Below, in pieces: positions 20,740 to 20,817 of a stretch of DNA of 20,817 nucleotides; position 1 is the stretch's first letter; every line of letters starts with the position of its first letter. This stretch comes from a virus. The position numbers and the translations under genes were made by a program. Location: positions 1 through 20,817 of the IMG/VR virus record IMGVR_UViG_3300048034_000041. The stretch is one strand, 5' to 3'. The notes below the pieces were generated by a model, which saw only the letters and a program-made list of their open reading frames with translations, had not been told where the DNA came from and searched no databases.

Positions 20740-20817
20740 TGCACGTCGTCCCAATCTTTTTGAAATTGATCTAATCCTTCACGGGTAAGTACATGATCGT
20801 ACATTGCCCAAAATACT
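20736..20817 (-). CDS. Small protein, C-terminal end only (partial)
   Basis: The frame is open to the window edge and ends at a TGA that overlaps the next ATG. The last residues read VFWAMYDHVLTREGLDQFQ, then KDWDDVQ, an amphipathic, acidic helix. The gene begins outside the window, so neither length nor family can be given. Confidence 0.6.
   Translation of the reverse strand, partial: VFWAMYDHVLTREGLDQFQKDWDDVQ

Noticed and set aside
1-20817. tRNA genes, CRISPR arrays, insertion sequences and photosynthesis genes
   Set aside because: Looked for by eye; no cloverleaf, spaced repeats, transposase or psbA/psbD-like sequence was seen.

Overview
The window looks like part of the genome of a T4-like marine cyanophage (a myovirus of Prochlorococcus or Synechococcus). 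The evidence is the AT-rich, almost gapless coding, the T4-type replication proteins (the UvsX end, gp41 helicase, gp61 primase, NrdA and NrdB), the cyanophage accessory genes (2OG-Fe(II) oxygenase, MazG, thermonuclease) and recurring T4-type late-promoter octamers ending in TAAATA. No tRNA, CRISPR array, insertion sequence or photosynthesis gene was seen, and no gene-free stretch exceeds 300 bases.

Layout, plus strand. Bases 1-2708 hold the end of uvsX, the gp41 helicase, a 2OG-Fe(II) oxygenase and MazG. Bases 2736-5928 hold three genes chained by four-base overlaps: a large protein with a possible nuclease signature, a protein with a ligase-like KWDG motif, and a HIGH-type nucleotidyltransferase. 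Bases 5958-9320 hold small or structural-looking genes, including a Ca-loop and Cys-rich protein, an Ig-like virion protein and coiled-coil proteins. Bases 9340-14316 hold gp61 primase, nrdA, nrdB, a small gene overlapping the nrdB stop, and a PD-(D/E)xK endonuclease. Bases 14319-17394 are an envelope-directed block: an exported HExxH metallopeptidase, a lipoprotein-like peptide and four membrane-anchored proteins.

Layout, minus strand, read from the right edge. A chain of very small genes (20817 to 19616), mostly linked by ATGA stop/start overlaps, includes several single-pass membrane peptides and a tandem paralogous pair, and leads into a thermonuclease. Next come two related exported proteins and a third exported protein. 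The third lacks a recognisable start codon, and its 3' end overlaps the last plus-strand gene in antisense by 230 bases.

How it works together. The replication and nucleotide block (helicase, primase, ribonucleotide reductase, MazG, nucleases) would make and recycle DNA precursors and drive replication. The two blocks converging at about 17.2-17.4 kb are rich in signal peptides and membrane segments and appear to serve the cell envelope or virion surface late in infection. The most interesting features are (i) two places where a terminator hairpin, a late promoter and a ribosome binding site seem to be the same DNA, (ii) the three-gene nuclease-like/ligase-like/nucleotidyltransferase cassette, and (iii) the converging exported/membrane module. 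All functions are inferred by reading motifs; no database search was run.
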